Part shown: positions 63,861 to 64,000 of the stretch, piece by piece
Layout: the number at the start of each line of letters is the position of its first letter
Numbering within the stretch: the first letter of the stretch is position 1
DNA from: Micrasema longulum
Taxonomy: Eukaryota; Arthropoda; Insecta; Trichoptera; Brachycentridae
Assembly (NCBI GenBank): GCA_022494885.1
Contig: JAGVSM010000981.1
Location: 141,630 to 205,629 of the forward strand
Direction of reading: 5' to 3'
Length of the DNA: 64,000 bases
Program-made: the position numbers and the translations under genes
Notes under the pieces: generated by a model
What the model saw: the letters and a program-made list of their open reading frames with translations, nothing else
What the model was told of the DNA's origin: nothing
The model's database searches: none

Positions 63861-64000
63861 GAGAGTGATAAACATTTCCTCAATTCTTTAATCTGTTGAC
63901 TTTTGTGATGTCGAAGTGCTTAAACCTTCTAATGACATAGGCCCTGTAAATGCTTAGACTTCCATGTTCCCTTCTCAAAAATGTTTTTTCTCTCCGTTGC
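63845..64000 (-). repeat. SINE-B copy, re-arranged, runs off the window
   Basis: Minus strand from the window end: GCAACGGAGAGAAAAAACAT, GAGAAGGGAACATGGAAGTC, TAAGCATTTACAGGGCCTAT, GTCATTAGAAGG, TTTAAGCACTT. Then, instead of the usual next block, the 3' extension appears in the opposite sense (plus strand TTTCCTCAATTCTTTAATCT, GTTGACTTTTGTGATG). It is a fold-back with a shifted joint. Confidence 0.72.

Overview
This window looks like a piece of an AT-rich, repeat-dense arthropod genome, most likely an insect. The reasons are the base composition, the lack of any operon or bacterial gene structure, and many different retrotransposon fossils and tRNA-derived SINEs with AT-rich tails such as (AAATA)n. 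I could not find a single host protein-coding gene I would defend. Almost everything that can be read as protein is a broken, 5'-truncated piece of a non-LTR retrotransposon (LINE) reverse transcriptase, plus one Tc1/mariner-like transposase pseudogene and one Penelope-like element (PLE) fossil. The species cannot be told from the sequence. The names SINE-A to SINE-D and LINE groups L5, L9 and so on are labels made for this window only.

Layout. From 1 to about 9 kb: a SINE-C copy, the 3' end of a SINE-A copy, a Tc1-like transposase pseudogene (2755-3515), a degenerate ~121-bp tandem repeat (5211-5570), LINE 3' ends, and the first of two direct copies of an LTR-like promoter module (7889-8318). 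From 9 to 20 kb: SINEs, a second LTR candidate (10522-10852), the best preserved LINE tail (12712-13378, minus), the second LTR-like copy (13705-14180), a 242-bp MITE with 31-bp inverted ends (14373-14614), a hammerhead-ribozyme-like core (about 16401-16430), and a facing pair of SINE-B copies. From 20 to 33 kb: mostly AT-rich unassigned DNA with LINE tails, one solo-LTR candidate (23752-24076) and a less AT-rich stretch near 25 kb. From 33 to 47 kb: SINE-B fold-backs, LINE fossils whose catalytic motif can still be read (40.4 kb and 42.1 kb), an (AAAAT)n microsatellite grown from a LINE tail, the PLE fossil with a hammerhead-like core beside it (36.98-37.48 kb), a LINE inserted in a SINE-B (43.4-43.9 kb), and a CpG-rich island at 44.8-45.3 kb. 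From 47 to 64 kb: a LINE inserted in another LINE (47.96-49.05 kb), more copies of the same LINE families, inverted SINE-C copies, a striking palindrome with two back-to-back hammerhead-like cores (59701-59775), and a final SINE-B running off the end.

Nothing here works together as a pathway. What the window does record is a history of retroposition: SINEs borrowing LINE machinery, 5'-truncated LINEs, nested insertions, and traces of PLE or retrozyme ribozymes. The most noteworthy signals are the hammerhead-like cores, the repeated fold-back of SINE-B at one palindromic axis, the MITE, and the CpG-rich island that no repeat explains.
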